Of a DNA stretch of 64,000 bases, positions 20,011-33,100 are shown piece after piece. The DNA comes from Papio anubis (lineage: Eukaryota; Chordata; Mammalia; Primates; Cercopithecidae). A model generated the notes under the pieces. The model was not told the origin of the DNA. It saw only the letters and a program-made list of their open reading frames with translations, and made no database searches. Location of the stretch: NCBI RefSeq assembly GCF_008728515.1, contig NC_044978.1, positions 147,060,262 through 147,124,261 of the forward strand, read 5' to 3'. Each line of letters opens with the position of its first letter. Position 1 is the stretch's first letter. Both the position numbers and the translations under genes were made by a program.

Positions 20011-20396
20011 TTAGCTGAGAACTCTCTTGCCTTTCTTTAATGGTATATGTTGTAAGTTTTTTGCTTTCCAAAACTTTCTTCTCTTTTGCCTATGAAAAAT
20101 GGTAATTGATAAGAGTAGAACCAGGGTGGAGAAGAAGCAACAACCCAAGAATATCAGTGGTTTCTTCTGCACAAGGAATAAACAGACAGTGCACTCTGTG
20201 TTTTTTTGGGTCTGACTGCATCTAGAACTACTGTTCTCAGAAGGGAAGCCACTGCTGCTGATCACTTTGTTGTAAAACTGTATTGAGGATTTAGCTTTAA
20301 AATCAGATGTGAAGAATCCAAATCTGGGTTTAGATTTCTCTTCAGCCAGTTTGAATGCATAATAGCCTTTGATTCTGACTTTATCAATCAGGTATG
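20011..20396 (-). CDS. KLB: KLB coding exon 5 (end of KL2, transmembrane helix, tail, stop)
   Basis: 386 nt, 128 codons plus TAA. AYLIDKVRIKGYYAFKLAEE closes KL2. A cysteine-containing juxtamembrane stretch precedes the helix LIFLGCCFFSTLVLLLSITI, then a basic stop-transfer HRQKRRKFWKAK and a cytosolic tail of about 27 residues. Acceptor TTTCAG. Confidence 0.97.
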
Positions 20397-23300
20397 CTGA
20401 AAAAGATCAGAAATTAACATGAATCACAAATGGACTGAAATATCTTTGAACAAGAATTTAGTTTTCATTGAAACAACCTAAAATTATGCCCATAATAAAG
20501 GTAGTGATTTTTATTGGAGGTTTTTTTTTTTTTGACATTTATTCTTTTATGATCTATGTAAAGGAGAAGGTGAAAATGTGTATAATTTAAAGTAAATTTG
20601 TGAAACTTTGATCCATAAATAATCCAAAAACTCTTGGAGGAGAAAGCAAATTTAAGGAGCAGAGCAATGAAGGTTGTCACTTTTGTTTAAAGGGTCACAA
20701 GCAGAAAAATGTTGCCTATTTGGCCTGATTGTGAACCTCAGACGTGCTCTTGGTGCAGCCCGGGAATCACAGTTGGTTTTCCCCACTCGCTGGCTCGCTT
20801 AGGCTACCATGATGTGGTTATTTCACATTGCATGGCTGTATGGAAACATTTCATGTATCCCATAAATTTATATACCTACTATGTACCCACAAAAATTTTT
20901 TTAAAGGCTAGCAAGCATGCTGAAAATAAGTAATCCACAATAGTGACTGTTTATCCTGGGGAGTGAGATTTCAGGTGATTTTTAAAAAACTTTCTCCACG
21001 TGCCCAGTTTTCTATAATGGGTATGTGTTACTTTTATGATTTAAAAAATTTTCCAAAAATCCATAGGCCAGTTTTCAAGACAAAATTCAGTTGACAGAAC
21101 TTGGGTGCCACAAATCGGATGCCGTCAGGCACCAGCCTGCCCCTCTCATTCTTTGTTCTTGTCAGGAATCTCGCTCTGCCCTGTGTCTGAAGGGGCCCCG
21201 CCCTTACCTTTCAGCACCTCCTGAAGGTACTTTTCCAGGTAGTACTTCCGGAGCCGGTCATCCTCCAGAGCCTGGTCGTCGATGCCGCTGGCCGTGATGT
21301 AAATGTCCATGTCGCCATAGTTCCTCCGGACCCACCGCAGCAACTTGCGCACCCCCCAGGGAATCACAGCCAGGCGCGTAGGGGAGCTCAGGCGGGTGAT
21401 GTCCTGCAGAAACTGGATGTCCCTGTCCGAGTCGTAGCGGCTGCCGGCCAGCTGCTCGTGCATCACGAACCTAGTGGTGAAGTGGTTGAGCGCGCAGAAG
21501 TCGACTGTGCCCTTGAGCAGCCTCCTCTCGGCCTCAGTGAGGCGCGGCAGCGCGGAGCTGGAAAGGCCCCGCCGGTGCTTGGAGGCGATGTATTCCCTCA
21601 TGGCCGCGGGGTAGTCCCCGGTCTTGAAGAGCGGCTCAGCGAACCAGGCAATCTCGAACTGCAGGAAGCGCTCGGCCGCCCTCCAGTGCGAGTCAGCATA
21701 GGGGTTGGCGGGTTCCGCCCAGTCCGCGTGCAGCGACAGCGACACGGCCCCGCGCTGTGACGGCCTGAACTGCCGGTCGTAGAGGCGCCAGGCCAGGGCG
21801 TGGGCCACCAGTAGGTTGTGCGCCGCCCCGTAGGTGTCGTTGCCAGAGCGGTTGTAGATGTCACTTAGCCGATTAGGCTCATTGATGGTGATCCAGAGCT
21901 TCACCAGGTCCCCTAGCTCCTGGAAGCACAGCCCAGCGTAGGCCTGGAAGGCCTCCACCGTCGATGGGTTCAGCCACCCGCCGGCGTGCAGCAGAGGCTC
22001 AGGGAGGCCTAGGTGGGCGTGGGTCGGATAGTACAGGGTGACCATCGCGGAGATGCCAAGCTTCAGCCCCTCACTGACCACGCATCTGTAGTACCTCAGG
22101 GCCTGTCGGTTCACCGCGGACAGGTTGCCAGTGGGAAGGACCGAGGCCCAATCCAGAGCAAACCGGTAGTGGGTGACTTTCATTCTTGCCAACATCTCAA
22201 GTTGTTTTTTGATGTTTACAAAATCTGTGCATTGAGCGGGTCGTGTTTTCAGCCTCACCCCTTCCACTCGGTGCAACAGTCTGTTGCCAGTGGCGTTCCA
22301 CACGTACAGGTAAGGATCGCTGAACTGTGGGGACGAAGCCACAGACTCGGGCTGTGAAAAACAAGCTCATTCAGGTCAAGCATGCGCGGGCAGGCGGAGG
22401 CTCAAGTGATCTGCCCACCTCTGCCTCCCAAAGTGCTGGGATTACAGGCCTAAGCCACCGCCAGGCCTCTTCCAGTCCTTGAAATCTCCCAGGGAGACCA
22501 GAAACCAGAGAAGGAGCCACACCCAGGCCCTGGTTTAGAAAACAAGTTGTTAGAGAAAACACTGGGAAGCCATTTTCCAGTTCGTTTGACTTTAAACCCC
22601 AGGTTACATGGTGGGGTTTGATGTGATTCTGTTCAAATGCATCAGGAAATTGCCTTGGTACACTCAGTTAAAAGCAATAACAAAAGATAGATTCTAAACT
22701 CTGCTATAAATTGAAGACAAAGTTGAAATTCCTGTTGTAGGCCGGGCGCGGTGGCTCAAGCCTGTAATCCCAGCACTTTGGGAGGCCGAGACGGGTGGAT
22801 CACGAGGTCAGGAGATCGAGACCATTCTGGCTAACACGGTGAAACCCTGTCTCTACTAAAAAATACAAAAAACTAGCAGGGCGAGGTGGCGGGCGCCTGT
22901 AGTCCCAGCTACTCGGAAGACTGAGGCAGGAGAACGGCGTAAACCTGGGAGGCGGAGCTTGCAGTGAGCTGAGATCCGGCCACTGCACTCCAGCCCGGGC
23001 GACAGAGCATGACTCCGTCTCAAAAAAAAAAAAAAAGAAATTCCTGTTGTAGAGATTTCACTGAGAAGAGGAGGCTGGTTGACCCCAGGCACAGTTCCTA
23101 AAAGAGGCTGGTACCATAGGGTAGGCAGTGACCCCTTGCATTTGCTGAATGCATATCTCTAAATTCTATTTTAAAAGTCCAGGCTGGACGCAGTGGCTCA
23201 CACCTGTAATCCTAGCACTTTGGGAGTCTGAGGGGGGCAGATCACCTAAGGTCGGGAGTTTGAGACCAGCCTGACCAACATGGAGAAACCCTGTCTCTAC

Positions 23301-26300
23301 TAAAAAAAAAAAAAAACAAAAAAAACAAAAAAAAACAAAATTAGCCAGGCGTGAAGGCGCACGCCTGCAATCCCAGCTACCCTGGAGGCTGAGGCAGGAG
23401 AATCGCTTGAACCTGGGAGGCAGAGGTTGCAGTGAGCCAAGATCGCGCCATTGCACTCCAGCCTGGGCAACAAGAGCAAAAAAAAGAAAAGAAAAGGAAA
23501 AAAAGAAAAGTCCAAGCGAAATCACATTTGCATCCATCATGTTTCCCCGACCCATGTGCCTGTGAGAACATAGTATTTATTAATCCAACAGAATGCTGAC
23601 ACGTTTTCTATGCAAGGCGCTTGGGTTATGGGTGGAAAGGACAGTAGAATATCCCCAGAAACTCCCAAGGTTGACACTTGGATCCGACAGTGTCTCATTC
23701 TTTGTCTCTCCACAGAGAGAGCCCTGGACTCCTGTTCTAGTTCTGCCCCTTTGAAACTCAGGCTTGGCAGCTATATAGTGATGGAGTAATCTCACCCACT
23801 TCACAGGTGTACTGTGAGGACTCAGTGACTCTGGGAACTCTAATGCACTGTACAAACACAATGTAGTCATGACTTGGGTTTCATTTTCCCTAGTGGCAAT
23901 AATTGCCTGCTAGGCCCTTGAGTCTAAACTAAAGCAAAGCCCTTAAGAAAAACATTTCCAAATTCAAGATTAATAAAGGAAAGTAAAAGTTATGTACTTG
24001 TTTTAAAGTACTTTTTTCTCCCTCATGACAGAATTTAAATACACCAGGAAAAAACTATAATTAACCTTTGGTAAATATTTTCCCTCTAATTGTTTTTTCG
24101 TGTGTCATCTTTCATAGTTTAATTACAAAACCATATCACTGCCCATTTGCCATCTGCCAACCAGTTATCTAGAACATTAAACTAAGAGAACATTGATCAT
24201 GTGAGCATGAAGTTAAATCTGTATATAATTAATTATTTGAGTAAAATCCTCCTAGCCTAGATGGCCAGTTTCAGTGTTTTGAAAACTCAGAACATGGTAT
24301 TGAAAGGATGTTTATAAAAGGCAGTCTTGCTATGGGGCAAGGCAAGATCAAATAAAAATGTCTTACGTTAAAAACCTTCAGAAAGCATTAGTCTCAGCAA
24401 GTGTGTATGATTAATCTGCTAAGAGGTTGATTTTCTAGTTAAAGATGATGCATCCCAATCCCAACCCCAGCTCCCAGAGCTTGTTTCTAAAATCCCATGT
24501 CCCACCAAAAGGACCTTGTACTCCTTGGAGAAATGGCTTTTTCTAGGAGAAGAATGAGATGAAGCTGGGGCATCTTGTGCCAGAAAATAAAGAAGTGCTT
24601 AAAAACTGAAAGGGAAATGTGGAAAAGACAGGAACCGCTTGAAGGGGTCCCATTGACTAAATTAGAAACAATTTGAGCATCAAAAGGAACAATATCATAA
24701 TGACAATAATGAATTACAAGACATCAAATTTAAGAGAATCCAGCTAATAAATGTAGAGGGAATAATCTGATTAGAAATTTACCATTTTGCAATCTACAAA
24801 GTAACAATTAAGGCAAGGTTCATGAAAGAATGTTTGTTTGTTTGAGACGGAGTTTCGTTTTTGTCCCCCAGGCTGGAGTGCAATGGCACGATCTTGGCTC
24901 ACTGCGTCCTCCGCCTCCTGGGTTCAAGCGATTCTCCTGCCTCGGCCTCCTGAGTAGCTGGGATTACAGGCACCTGCCACCGTGCCCGGCTAGTTTTTGT
25001 ATTTTTAGTACAGACAGGGTTTCACCATGTTGGCCAGGCTGGTCTTGAACTCCTGACCTCAGGTGATCCGCCCACATTGGCCTCCCAGAGTGCTGGGATT
25101 ACAGGTGTGAGCCACTGGGCCCGGCCCGGCTCATGAAAGAATGTTAAAACCATGGAGTGAAATGTTGAGGAATAGGATATTCATAGAGTCCCAAGTATCA
25201 ACATCAGATTACTTCTTCTTTTTTTCTTTTTTGGACAGAGTCTCGCTCTGTTGCCCAGGCTAGAGTGCAATGGTGCGATCTTGGCTCCCTGCAACCTCCG
25301 CTTCTGAGGTTCAAGTGATTCTCCTGCCTCAGCCTCTCAAGTAGCTGGGATTACAAGCCCGTGCCACCATGCCTGGCTAATTTTTTTTTTTTTTTTTAAG
25401 TAGAGACAGGATTTTGCCACAATGGCCAGGCTGGTCCTAACCTCAAGTGATATGCCTGCCTTGGACTCCCAAAGTGCTCGGATTACAGGTGTGAGTCACT
25501 GAGCCTGGCCAACATCAGATTACTTCTTAATTAAAGATGGAAAAGTTACCACATGGCAAATGTCACCTTTTTTTTCTTTTTTCTTTTTTTTGGGGGGGAG
25601 TGGGGAGGAGGGACAGGGTCTTGCTCTGTCGCCCACACTAGACTGCATCCTCGACCAAAGTGATCTACCCACATTGGCCTCTCAAAGTGCTGGGATTACA
25701 GGAGTGAACAAGTCTGCCTAGCCACAAATGCCACCTTAACCAAGAAATCTGGTGATACTACTTCAACCACAGTAATATCTTCAGTAATGAAACAAATTGA
25801 CATCATTGACCTCCTGATGTGATAAAAAGGCACATCATCTATGTAGTATTATTTCCAGAAATGGTTAACTGAGTCATTAGACTCAGAAGACAACCAGAGA
25901 AATCTACAAGCAGTTGGCCTGGACTCTTCAAACAGGGCAGTGCCATGAGGTGATTGCCCTGAATTAAAGGAGGCTAAAGATACATGACAACCAACGTTTG
26001 ATCTTTGTTTGGATTCTTAATCAAAGATTTTTTTAATCCATAAAGGACATTTTTGGAACATTAAAAAAAATTGAATATGGATTGTATTTTAGATAGCGTT
26101 GAGTCAATGTTAAATTTCCTGGGAATCATAAGAATGTCCTTGTTCTTAGGAGATACATGCTGAGATATTTTGGGGTAGAGTATAATGATGTCTGCAATTT
26201 ATCGAAAGTTTATGAAAGAGAGAGGCAGAGGCTGGGTGTCTCACGCCTGTAATCCCAGCACTTTGGGAGGCGGAGGTGGGTGGATCACGAGGTCAGGAGT

Positions 26301-27095
26301 TCGAGACCAGCCTGGCCAAAATAGTGAAACCCCGTCTCTACTAAAAATACAAAAAATTAGCTGGGCGTGGTGGCAGGCACCTATAACTTGGGAGGCTGAG
26401 GCAGGAGAATCTCTTGAATCCGGGAGGTGGAGGTTTTTTTGAGACCCTGTCTCAAAAAAAAAAAAAAAAAGGGAGAGAGGCAGAATTGAAACCAATATGG
26501 CAGCATGTTAACAGTCAGTCTTGATGAAGGGAATATGCATTTCTATTGGATAAGTTGGAAATTTTTCAAAGTAAAACGTTGGAGGAGAAAAGAATGCTAA
26601 GAGGCTAGGGAAAATAAGACAGAAATGTGCAAAGTTAGGCTTAGTAATTTTTTTTTTTTTTGAGACAAGGTCTTGCTCTGTTGCCCAGCCTGGAGTACAG
26701 TGGCACGATCACGGCTCACTGCAAACTTCACTTCCTGGGCTCAAGTGATACTCTTGCCTCAGCCTCCCGAGTAGATGGAATGATAGACGGAATTACAGGC
26801 CCACACCACCACACCCAGTTTTTTTTGTAGAGACAGGGATTTTCCATATTGGCCAGGCTGGTCTCAAACTCCTGAGATCAAGTGATCCTCCCACCTTGGC
26901 CTCCCAAAGTGCTGGGATTACAGGAGTGAGTCAGCACGCCCGGCCTGGCTAAGTAATATTTTTCAAGTATTACTTTAATTTTGTCAGTCTCCCTATAGAG
27001 GGCATCTAGTTTTCTGTGTACACAGTGTCTATTCATATATTTATTGGCTGATTTTTCAAAAAGCACCGTAATTTTTCTTGGCAAACCAGTCATCC

Positions 27096-27134
<39 letters not shown>

Positions 27135-30100
27135 GGTTTAGGCTACCCAAATGAAGCAGTGGGAGTAGAGAAGGAACAGAAATCTATAACTGGTTGTAAC
27201 CAATAAGTTGTAAACACCAGTGCACTCGGATCAGCCTTATCCTCATTCTTAATCCAAGTGGTTCAAGTGAAGCTGGCTCCTCGCTGGGCTCCAGAGACAA
27301 GCATGAAACCCAGACCTGACAGATCACAGAACTGCTTTTCCCGACCCCGTGGTCAGTTCTTGCTCTGAAATGTAGAAGGGGCAGACATTCACAGTATCTA
27401 AGGAACAGGTGGGTTTTAGCTGAAGCAGGAACTTGTAGGTTGGGTCTCCCATACAGGCAGGCAAAGGAACTCTTATATCTCCTGGGGTCTTTCTTTGCTA
27501 GGTCTGGAATTTTGAAAAATATAAACTCAATTGAAGTGATAGGGAAAAAGACATTTTTGGAACACTTAGCAAAATCTGAACATGAATAGTATTGAACTCT
27601 CCTGCCTCTGCCATGTGAAGGAAGAGGCAGGAACTGGCTCTGGAGGGGACACAAGCTGAAGATGAGACACTGTGTTTATTCTGCTCTCTATACCTTTCCC
27701 CCTTCATCACCCTGAGCTCTTGCTAAAGTCTTGTTTAAATATCCACAGGAAGCTGGGTGCAGTGCCTCACACCTGTAATCCCAGCACTTTGGGAGTCTGA
27801 GGCAGACAGATAGCTTAAGGCCAAGAGTTCGAGACCAGTCTGGCCAACATAGTGAAACCCTATCTCTACTAAAAATACAAAAATTAGCTGGGCATAGTGG
27901 CAGGTACCTGTAATCCTAGCTGCTCTGGAGACAGAGGCAGGAGAATCGCTTGAATTCAGGAGGCAGAGATTGCAGTGAGCTGAGATCACGCCACTGCACT
28001 CCAGCCTGGAAGACAGAGTGAGACTATTTCAAATAAATAAATATCCACAGCTGGGCACGGTGGCTAACACCTGTAATCCTAGCACTTTGGGAGGCCGAGA
28101 CAGGTAGATTGCCTAAGCTCAGGAGTTTGAGACCAGCCTGGACAACATGGTGAAACCCTGTCCCTACTAAAATACAAAAAATCAGCTGGGCAGGGTGGCA
28201 GGCGCCTGTAATCCCAGCTACTCAGGAGGCTGAGGCACGAGAATTGCTTGAACACGGGAGGCAGAGGTTGCAGTGAGCCGGGCAACAAAGCAAAACTCTG
28301 TCTCAAAAATAAATAACTATGGCCGGGCACGGTGGCTCACGCCTGTAATCCCAGCACTATGGGAGGCCAAGGCGGGCAGATCACGAGGTCAGGAGATCGA
28401 GACCATCTTGGCTAACACAGTGAAACCCCATCTCTACTAAAAATATAAAAAATTAGCTGGGTGTGGTGGCGGGTGCCTGTAGCCCCAGCTACTCGGGAGG
28501 CTGAGGCAGGAGAATGGCATGAACCTGGGAGGTGGAGCTTGCAGTGAGCTGAGATCATGCCACTGCACTCCAGCCTGGGCGACAGAGCGAGACTCCATCT
28601 CAAAAAAAAAAAAAAAAAAAAAAATTAAATAAATAATTATATAAATACAAATAAATGTCCACAGGGGTTGAGATTCATAACCTGAGAACTTTGCTAATTC
28701 ATGGTTTGAACCCTTTTGTCTGGTCTCAATCCTTGTACATCTTGTTGTCTTTCCATATGCTTCTATTAATAGAATACAGGCATATCTGGGCACGGTGGCT
28801 CACACCTGTAATTCCAGCACTTTGGGAGGCTGAGGCAGGTAGATCACTTGAGGCCTGGAGTTCAAGACCAGCCTGGCCAACATAGTGAAACCCCATCTCT
28901 ACTAAAAATACAAAAATTAGCTGGGCGTGGTGGTGGGCACCTGTAATCCCAGCTACTTGGGAGGCTGAGGCAGCAGAATTGCTTGAATCCAGGAGGCAGA
29001 GGTTGCAGTGAGCCAAGATCACACCACTGCACATCAGCCTGGGCAACACAGTGAGACTCTGTCTCAATAAAGAAAAGAAGAGAAGAGAAGAGAAAAAAGA
29101 AAAGGAAAGGAAAGAAAAGGAAAGGAAAGAAAAGAAAAGAAAAGAAAAGAAAAGAGAAAGCCGGGCACAGTGGCTCACGCCTGTAATCCCAACACTTTGG
29201 GAGGCCGAGGTGGGTGGATCACCTGAGGTCAGGAGTTTGAGACCAGCCTGGCCAACTTGGTGAAACCCTGTTTCTACTAAAAATACAAAAATTTGCCTGG
29301 GCGCGGCGGCTCATGCCTATAATCCCAGCATTTTGGGAGGCCAAGGTGGGTGGATAACCTGAGGTCAGGAGTTCGAGGCCAGTTTGGCCGACATGGTGAA
29401 ACCCCGTCTCTACTAATAATACAAAAATTAGCCGGGAGTGGTGGCACATGCCTGTAATCCCAGATACTTGGGAGGCTGAGACAGGACAATTGCTTGAACC
29501 CAGGAGGCGAAGGTTGCAGCAGTGAGCCAAGATCCTGCCATTGCACTCCAGCCTAGGCGATGAGCAACAAGAATGAAACTCTGTCTCCAAAAAAAAAAAA
29601 AAAAAAAGAAAAAGAAAAATTTGCCAGGCATGGTGGCAGATGCCTGTAATCCCAGCTACTTGGGAGGCTGAGGCAGGAGAATCATTTGAACTGGGGAGGC
29701 GGAGGTTGCAGTGAGCCAAGATGGCACCATTGCACTCCAGCCTGGGCAACGGAGCGAGACTCTGTCTCAAAAAGAAAAAACAAAACCAAAAACAATGCAA
29801 TAGTGTGGTATTGTGAAGTCTTAAAGCATAGTGGTTGGAAGACAGACCTAGGTAACTTAGGCAAGTTATGTAACCGCCCCCTAAATTTCAGTTGCCTGTA
29901 AGATGAGGGTTTTAACATTAAGTAGGTTGGATGGAGTGGCTTGCACCTGTAACCCCAGTACTTTGGGAGGCTGAGGCAGGATATTTGTTTGAGCCCAGGA
30001 GTTCCAGACCAGTCTGGGCAACATAGTAAGACTCCGTCTGTACAAAAAATCAAAAATTAGCTGGCATAGTGGCGTGAACCTGGAGTCCCAGCTCAAGGTT

Positions 30101-33100
30101 GAGGTGGGATGATCACTTGAGGCCAGGAGATTGAGACTACAGGGAGCTGTGATTGTGCCACTGCACTCCAGCCTGGGTGACAGAGCAAGATCCTGTCTCA
30201 GAAAAAAAAAAAAAAAAGGTGAAGTAGAGAGAACATGCATACATAGCATACATAGGTGATTTCTTGATTTCCAGGTAGCATAGTTAAAATAATAATAAAA
30301 CTAAAAGGCGATCTCATTCATTCACCTGGTTCTAGAAGACGAGCACCTGCCATGTGCCAGGCACTGCCCTAGTGAGGCATATAGCAGGCATCAAAGCCTC
30401 AGGCATTTCTGCTCTTATGCAGCTTGCATTCTAGTAGGGGAAACAGGTGATAAGTATGGAAAATGTGGAAAGCACAAAGTATGTCAGGTGGTGGCGAGTA
30501 CGCTACAGAAAAGCAGGAAAAGAGGAAGAGAAGTGATAGGAGGATGGTTTTTGGAGTGGAGGGAAGCCTTATCGAGGAGATGACTTTTAAGGACAGCTGA
30601 ATGGGGTGAGGAATGAGACGTGTGGGAAGGCTCCACTGGGATATAGAGACCTCAGAAGGCAAATTACCCAACTCTGTGAAACAGCAAGAATCAATTAAAT
30701 AAGGCGCTGCTAATAATTTGCTTTTGGCAAAACAAAAATCTAAAAACAAATTTCCTATCATTTTGACATTACTATTATAACAAAAACCTGACACAGAAAT
30801 GACAGTAAGTTCCCTCTAGACTGTATGCTTCTTGAGGGCAGCCTCTTCACCTCTCCATCTCCATCACCAATTATGAGTTCTGGCCCATGAAAGGCTCTCA
30901 GCATCTATTTCCTTCTTTTTCTCCCTTCTCTTTCCCTAGCTCTCCTTCATAACCTCCATACAATTGTAGTATTTGATATTGTCTGACAGCTATCTCTCAG
31001 CTGTCATTGAGTAAATGAAATAGTGTGTGCTGTTTGCCCCAGTTTATGGTTAATTTGGAAGTAACCACTTACCTTAAGAACAGACTCGGTGACACCCCAG
31101 GAGAAGTCACAGGGAAACTGGCCCTGCACATCTGGCGTGGCCTCTTTTAAAGAAAAACCATTTTCTCGTATGATCTGTTTGTAGTAGTGTGCCGAAGACT
31201 TAGGTTTCCGCTCTTTTTGTTTACTGTTAAAATCCACATAAAATAATCCTCGGCGGATGGTGTAAGCATCCTGCCATTCAAAGCCATCCAGCAGAGACCA
31301 GGCAGTATAACCAAACACTCGTATTTCATCTAACCTTATTGCTGCACAGAGAAAAGAAAGCAGAGATGTTCAGAGGCCTAAACATTCTAGTTCATGTTTA
31401 CAATTTCACTAACGTGCCAGAGGGCAGCATATTGTAAAACGAACCTTTCCCCTAATTTTCAGGTCTGCTGTATCAAATAGAAAATTCATGTTTATACTTC
31501 AAAAGTGGCAATTATTTTCATCCAGACTGGTATCTCCTGATCCCCCGACTCCCGCTTGGACCAAGTGAATGTCACAGTTAAAGGATCACACCTTAAATAC
31601 TTCTGAGACTTGGTGTGCAAATCTGTGTCAGAGGGCATGGTAATTTCCAGAACTCTTTGGGATCAATGCATATGTCTGCTCATGACCAAGAGTTTCTTAT
31701 TTCAAGTCTGAGTTGGTTCTTGTTTATGGATAAGCTATTAATTCTAGGAAACTATCCAGGCCAAGAGTTTCTAAGAAATGTGTTCAACAGGCCCTGGTTC
31801 TAGTCTATAGCTGCTGTCGGGCCCTAAGGGGAGGTGGAATGGTAACACCTGGGGCATGGACACTCCTTCTGCCCAAGGAGTTTCTAAAAATCTGCTTTTA
31901 GAATTAACGTAAATGAATGTAGACATAAGGAGGTAAAAGAAGAAAAGTGATGTAAGAGAATGGGAACTGGCTGAGCTAAGGAGCAGGGTGCTGAGGCGCT
32001 TACCCTGCTATGCTCTAGGGAGCATGCTATTGGGCAAGTTTCTTGGCCTCAGTTTCCTCATTTGTAAACAAAAAAGATTGGAAAATAGGATCTCTAAGGA
32101 CCTTTCTAGCTTTAAAACTCTTATTCAGTAACTTGTAGGAATTGTGTAAAAATGAAATATGAAAATCAACAGACCGGGCGCGGTGGCTCATGCCTGTAAT
32201 CCCAGCACTTTGGGAGGCTGAGGTGGGTGGATCACCTGAGGTCAGGAAACATAATGAAGCCTCGTCTCTACTAAAAATACAAAAATTAGCCGGGGATGGT
32301 GGCGGGCACCTGCAATCTCAGCTACTCAGGAGGCTGAGGCAGGAGAATCACTTGAACCCAGGAGGTGGAGATTGCAATGAGCCGAAATTGTGCCATTGTA
32401 CTCCAGCCTGGGTAACAAGAACAAAACTCCATCTCAAAAAAAAAAAAAAAAAAAAAAAAGAGAGAGAAAAGAAAATCAACAGCAGCAGTCCAAACAACAA
32501 ATACCCAAATTAGCCCTGAATCCTTTTTTCTTTCTTAAAAGATTTCACTTCCCTCATAGAAATGCCTCCTCATCTCTGCATTTTTGGGATTTTTATCAAT
32601 GACATTCTTTTCCTTAAATGAGGAAAATCCAGGCCAAGAGTTTCCAAGAAGATAAATATGTTCAACAGGCCCTGGTTCTAGTCTATAGCTGCTGTAGGGC
32701 CCTAAGGAGAGGTGGAACGGTAACACCTGGGGAGTGGACACCCCTTCTGCCCAAGAGCATGGCATTTGACCCAGACCCTGTAGGCAGAGCCCTCAGCCTT
32801 GGCCCCCACGTGCATGGCCTGTAGCTGGGCGTGGCTCGGTTCCATGCTGTTCCTTCCTGCAACTTGGGGCGGCAGGGTCTGGTTCTCCTTCAGGACCCTC
32901 CCTGAAGGCTCTCTCCAGCGGCACCTAGGATTTTCTTCCTGGCTTGTGACTTTTAAAGAGAGCAACAGAATTTTAGAAAGATCCACAGAGAATTCCTTAA
33001 TATGAGAGTGAAATAGAGCCCAACTCCAGGGAACAGAACCATTGTAACCTCAGCTTGTCTTCTGCTCCATTGTTTCTGTTAGCCACCTGTAGATGTCACT

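Larger units (their letters stand above)
22352..31072 (-). other. KLB: KLB intron 3
   Basis: 8.7 kb, Alu-rich, including a head-to-tail cluster at 27749-29800. Gene-free unique stretches without recognised features: 23511-24830, 25723-26228 and 27135-27748. The last has a 156-codon open frame on minus that I do not believe in. Confidence 0.85.

Noticed and set aside
21458..22357. Open frames of 100 and 114 codons opposite KLB exon 4
   Set aside because: Mirror frames of a GC-rich coding exon; no independent signal.
27184..27654. 156-codon open frame on the minus strand in KLB intron 3
   Set aside because: Not Alu-derived, but composition is unremarkable, no family resemblance, no start context or splice support; best read as chance.
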